Shown: positions 5,529 through 7,756 of the stretch, piece by piece
Position numbering within the stretch: the first letter of the stretch is position 1
How the letters are laid out: each line of letters begins with the position of its first letter
Origin: Candidatus Heimdallarchaeota archaeon
GTDB taxonomy: Archaea > Asgardarchaeota > Heimdallarchaeia > Hodarchaeales > LC-3
Direction: 5' to 3'
Assembly (NCBI GenBank): GCA_027364495.1
Contig: DAHXPE010000480.1
Location: 1-7,756 of the forward strand
Length of the DNA: 7,756 nt
The notes under the pieces: model-generated
Told to the model about the DNA's origin: nothing
The model's database searches: none
Seen by the model: only the letters and a program-made list of their open reading frames with translations
Translations under genes and position numbers: made by a program

Positions 5529-5584
5529 AATATTAATTAAGAATTTTTAAAAGAAAACAAAGGTTAAGTCGATAAAAAATAATT

Positions 5585-5608
5585 ATAGCAATTCAATTTT
5601 ATGGATAT
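5585..5608. repeat. Direct repeat copy 1 (AATTCAATTTT core)
   Basis: The unit reads ATAG, one base, AATTCAATTTT, a short spacer, then GATAT. The second copy begins exactly 50 bp further on. It is a candidate site for a regulator of the RuBisCO promoter. Confidence 0.4.
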
Positions 5609-5610
5609 TT

Positions 5611-5628
5611 TTTTTGGCAAGCCAAAAA
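5611..5628. promoter_or_regulatory. Perfect palindrome TTTTTGGC-AA-GCCAAAAA, operator candidate
   Basis: The 8-bp arms are perfectly complementary with a 2-bp centre. It lies between the two direct repeats and about 110 bp upstream of the RuBisCO TATA candidate. As DNA it resembles a dimer operator; as RNA it could form a 7-bp stem with a CAAG tetraloop. Confidence 0.45.
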
Positions 5629-5634
5629 TTAACA

Positions 5635-5657
5635 ATAGAAATTCAATTTTCAGATAT
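5635..5657. repeat. Direct repeat copy 2 (AATTCAATTTT core)
   Basis: This copy repeats the first with an identical 11-bp core, an ATAG five bases before the core and GATAT after it (one base closer). A partial third echo, GATATAC, occurs at 5703-5709, again 50 bp on from GATATAC at 5653-5659. Confidence 0.4.
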
Positions 5658-5738
5658 ACGTTCTTAAAAAGTAAGTGGAACGGAAGGTTAATATTATTTA
5701 ACGATATACAAAAAAATTATTCTCGTTAAAGGAAGCAA

Positions 5739-5746
5739 TTATAAAA
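5739..5746 (+). promoter_or_regulatory. TATA-box candidate for RuBisCO
   Basis: TTATAAAA is preceded by a purine-rich GGAAGC that could serve as a BRE. The usual spacing puts the transcription start near 5768, a leader of only about 12 nt, which agrees with the lack of a Shine-Dalgarno site before the ATG. Confidence 0.5.
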
Positions 5747-5779
5747 AAAAGTTTTAAATTTGAAAAAAAAGTGGTTAAA

Positions 5780-7090
5780 ATGTCTGAAGATAAAATTGAA
5801 TGGTATCATGATTTTATAGATTTGGATTATAAACCTTCAAAGACAGATTTAGTGGTATTATTCTATTATGAACCAGGTGAAGGGGTAAGTAAGGAGGACG
5901 TGATTGGCCGTTTAGCAAGTGAATCATCAATTGGAACCTGGACTACATTAGAAACATTGGATAAAAGAATTTATGAGATGAGGGCAAGAAGCTACTGGTA
6001 TACTGATAATTTGGTTAAAATAAGTTATCCATTAGAACTTTGGGAGCCTGATAATATCCCTCAACTACTTAGTGGAATAGCAGGAAATATTTACGGTATG
6101 AAGGCGGTTAAAAATCTTCGTTTAATTGATGCTGAGTTACCACTTGATTTTGTGAGACGAAACAAAGGACCTCAAATTGGTACTGGAGCATTTCAGGAGA
6201 TATTTAAAAAGAAAGAAGGGCCAATAACAGCAACGGTCCCAAAACCTAAAATAGGAATGACTGTTGAACAACATATTCAGGTATCAAAAGATGGTTGGAG
6301 TGGTGGATTGGATATTATTAAAGATGATGAGAACCTAACAAATCAATCATTTAATAGATTCAAGGATCGAGTTGAAGGAATGGCTAAGGCTCGTGATAAA
6401 ATTGAACAAGAAACTGGACAAGTAAAGGATGCGTTCATAAATGTCACAGCTGAAACAAGAGAAATGGAAAAACGAGTTAAGCTCCTTTTTGAAAACAGAT
6501 TTCGATATTTTATGGTAGATGTGGTAACTAGCGGCTTTGCTGCTGTCCAAACTATGAGAACTTTGTCTGAGGATTATAACATGGCAATACACGCTCATAG
6601 AGCAATGCACGCAGCCTTTACTAAACATGCAACGCATGGTCTATCAATGTATTTCCTTGCTAAGCTCATGAGACTTATTGGCGTGGATAACCTTCATATC
6701 GGTACTGTTGTTGGAAAATTAGATTCGCCCAAATCAGATGTATTAGCAATGAAAGATTTATTATTGAACCAATCGGTTAGAGAAGGTCATAACGGAATGC
6801 AATATCTTCATCAAGATTGGGATAATTTAAAGCCAGTGATACCAGTAGCATCAGGTGGATTACACCCAGGAACTATACATGAAGTAATGGATGTATATAA
6901 TACAACCAATATAGCTTTACAACTAGGTGGTGGAATTCATGGGCATCCAGGAGGAACCTATGCAGGAGCTAAAGCAACAATTCAAGCAATAGAAGCATGG
7001 AAAGATGGATTGACGGTTGAAGAAAAAGCAAAGACCAATCCAGAATTAAAACACGCATTAGAAAAATGGGGTCAAAGTCACCCAATATAA
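5780..7090 (+). CDS. rbcL: Ribulose-1,5-bisphosphate carboxylase/oxygenase large subunit, archaeal form III
   Basis: The product has 436 residues from the ATG at 5780; a GTG three codons earlier is possible but less likely. It adds CO2 to ribulose-1,5-bisphosphate to give two 3-phosphoglycerates. The active site is complete where checked (spinach numbering in brackets): E48 (60), T53 and W54 in GTWT, N103 (123), K155 and K157 in KPKIG (175, 177), carbamylated K181 with D183 and E184 in KDDE (201, 203, 204), H273/R274/H277 (294, 295, 298), H306 (327), K313 (334), S358 (379) and GGG at 383-385. KDDENLTNQSFNRF, HRAMHAAFT, QLGGGIHGHP and the ALEKWG tail are typical of form III, which usually recycles nucleotide-derived pentose. 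Loop 6 reads GTVVGKLDS, where GK[LM]EG is normal. No small-subunit or activase gene is nearby. The gene has its own promoter candidate. Confidence 0.96.
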   Translation: MSEDKIEWYHDFIDLDYKPSKTDLVVLFYYEPGEGVSKEDVIGRLASESSIGTWTTLETLDKRIYEMRARSYWYTDNLVKISYPLELWEPDNIPQLLSGIAGNIYGMKAVKNLRLIDAELPLDFVRRNKGPQIGTGAFQEIFKKKEGPITATVPKPKIGMTVEQHIQVSKDGWSGGLDIIKDDENLTNQSFNRFKDRVEGMAKARDKIEQETGQVKDAFINVTAETREMEKRVKLLFENRFRYFMVDVVTSGFAAVQTMRTLSEDYNMAIHAHRAMHAAFTKHATHGLSMYFLAKLMRLIGVDNLHIGTVVGKLDSPKSDVLAMKDLLLNQSVREGHNGMQYLHQDWDNLKPVIPVASGGLHPGTIHEVMDVYNTTNIALQLGGGIHGHPGGTYAGAKATIQAIEAWKDGLTVEEKAKTNPELKHALEKWGQSHPI

Positions 7091-7148
7091 AATGGAAATT
7101 TAACTTATCATTTCTTTATTAAATTCTTTTAAAACCCATCTAAATAGC

Positions 7149-7167
7149 TTTTATAAGTAATATAAAT
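7149..7167 (+). promoter_or_regulatory. Tandem TATA-box candidates for the peroxiredoxin gene
   Basis: TTTTATAAG (7149-7157) and TATAAAT (7161-7167) lie upstream of the ATG at 7196. They predict starts near 7179 or 7189 and leaders of about 17 or 7 nt. The T-rich sequence before them (7109-7130) could terminate the RuBisCO transcript, so the two genes are probably separate units. Confidence 0.45.
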
Positions 7168-7195
7168 CGTTGAAAAAAACTAGGATTTGTTTTTG

Positions 7196-7663
7196 ATGGC
7201 TGAATTAGTTGGTAAAGATTTAATAGATTTTGAACTTCCTTATGTTGGCGAAAGTGGTTTGGAAAAAGTAAAATTATCGAACGAAGCTAAAGATTCAAGC
7301 GTTTTACTTTTATTCTTCCCAGCTGCTTGGACAAAAGTATGTACTAACGAGGTTTGCACCATGCGTGATTCCTTAGCTGATTATTCTAACCTTAACACCA
7401 AAGTTTTTGGAATATCAGTTGATATGCCTTGGGCACTGGATAAATTCAAAAAAGATAACAAATTAAATTATAAACTTTTATCTGATGCAAATAAATCAGT
7501 TATTAAGGCTTATGATGTCATTTGGCCTGATTTAGCTGGTATTCAAAATACTGCCAGACGATCAGCTTTCATAATAAAAGATGGAAAAATAACCTATCAA
7601 TGGATTTGTGAGAATCAAAGTCAAATCCCACCTTTTGAAGAAATAAAACACCACTTAAAATAA
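7196..7663 (+). CDS. Peroxiredoxin, Bcp/AhpC-TSA family
   Basis: The product has 155 residues from the ATG at 7196. A TTG nine bases upstream is in frame but adds only MFL, and MAELVGKDLIDFELP is the usual family opening. It is a thioredoxin-fold thiol peroxidase that reduces H2O2 or organic hydroperoxides in the cytosol. The active-site motif PxxxTxxC is present as PAAWTKVC (42-49), so C49 is the peroxidatic cysteine. C54, five residues on in the same helix, matches the resolving cysteine of Bcp-type atypical 2-Cys enzymes. The conserved active-site arginine is probably within TARRSAF (119-125). A third cysteine occurs near the end (WICENQ). The length is normal for the family. It follows RuBisCO on the same strand after 105 bp with its own promoter candidates, so any functional link is unproven; oxidative protection is the simple reading. 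Confidence 0.93.
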   Translation: MAELVGKDLIDFELPYVGESGLEKVKLSNEAKDSSVLLLFFPAAWTKVCTNEVCTMRDSLADYSNLNTKVFGISVDMPWALDKFKKDNKLNYKLLSDANKSVIKAYDVIWPDLAGIQNTARRSAFIIKDGKITYQWICENQSQIPPFEEIKHHLK

Positions 7664-7756
7664 GAAATTTTAAATTTATTAAGCCTTTTAAATAATAATT
7701 CTCCTATTCTTCCTGATAAAATTTCTGATCTTTTATATAATCTTATATAAAATTCC

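Larger units (their letters stand above)
5139..5779. other. Long divergent intergenic region upstream of RuBisCO
   Basis: These 641 bp carry no standard gene. From the left they hold the promoter and ribosome-binding site of the 120-aa gene (5148-5185), about 200 bp of plain A/T-rich sequence, a palindrome (5384-5397), a locally GC-richer structured element with a terminator-like tail (5413-5528), a pair of direct repeats with a palindrome between them (5585-5657), and the RuBisCO promoter candidate (5739-5746). Confidence 0.6.

Noticed and set aside
6347..6637. 96-codon open frame on the minus strand inside the RuBisCO gene
   Set aside because: It is antisense to a fully conserved RuBisCO region and its translation has no recognisable domain; a coding shadow.
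5780..7090. RuBisCO-like protein (form IV) assignment
   Set aside because: The carbamylation lysine, metal ligands, KPK and loop-6 lysine are all present, which form IV proteins lack in part.
1..7756. CRISPR arrays, insertion sequences, rRNA or tRNA genes
   Set aside because: I saw no regularly spaced 24-37-bp repeats, no transposase-like protein and no conserved RNA gene sequence on either strand.

Overview
This is a strongly A+T-rich window that reads as archaeal chromosome. The reasons are an archaeal-type (form III) RuBisCO, TATA-like boxes about 25-40 bp upstream of the rightward starts, little use of Shine-Dalgarno sites (one clear exception), and frequent likely GTG/TTG starts. An Asgard-type or other mesophilic archaeon would fit, but nothing here proves the lineage. 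I see no transposase, CRISPR array, tRNA or rRNA.

Left edge (1-455): the C-terminal end of a rightward gene whose frame is open to the window border. Its first visible residues look like the wing of a winged-helix regulator. It converges on a leftward block.

Leftward block (456-4419), in transcription order: a 10-helix EamA/DMT transporter, an ADP-ribose-pyrophosphatase-like Nudix hydrolase, a small 86-residue unknown whose TTG start overlaps the Nudix stop, a spacer with a two-tier inverted repeat, an ATP-cone/uridine-kinase-like fusion protein, and a zinc-ribbon protein with HEAT-like helices. The contents suggest nucleotide or nucleoside-derivative metabolism under nucleotide sensing. A further leftward 120-residue unknown (4776-5138) has the only clear Shine-Dalgarno site.

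The long divergent intergenic region (5139-5779) is the most intriguing non-coding part. It contains a 6+6 palindrome, a 90-nt element closed by a perfect 9-bp inverted repeat and followed by a small terminator-like hairpin (possible structured RNA, or a leaderless micro-ORF), two copies of an 11-bp repeat exactly 50 bp apart, and a perfect 8+8 palindrome between them.

Rightward block (5780-7663): a complete form III RuBisCO large subunit with all the catalytic residues I could check but an unusual loop 6 (GKLDS instead of GK[LM]EG), then a Bcp-type peroxiredoxin with its own promoter candidates. In archaea form III RuBisCO usually consumes ribulose-1,5-bisphosphate made from nucleotides. The Nudix enzyme (ADP-ribose to AMP plus ribose-5-phosphate) and the uridine-kinase-like protein could therefore feed or regulate the same pool. 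That link is inference from proximity only; AMP phosphorylase and ribose-1,5-bisphosphate isomerase are not in the window.
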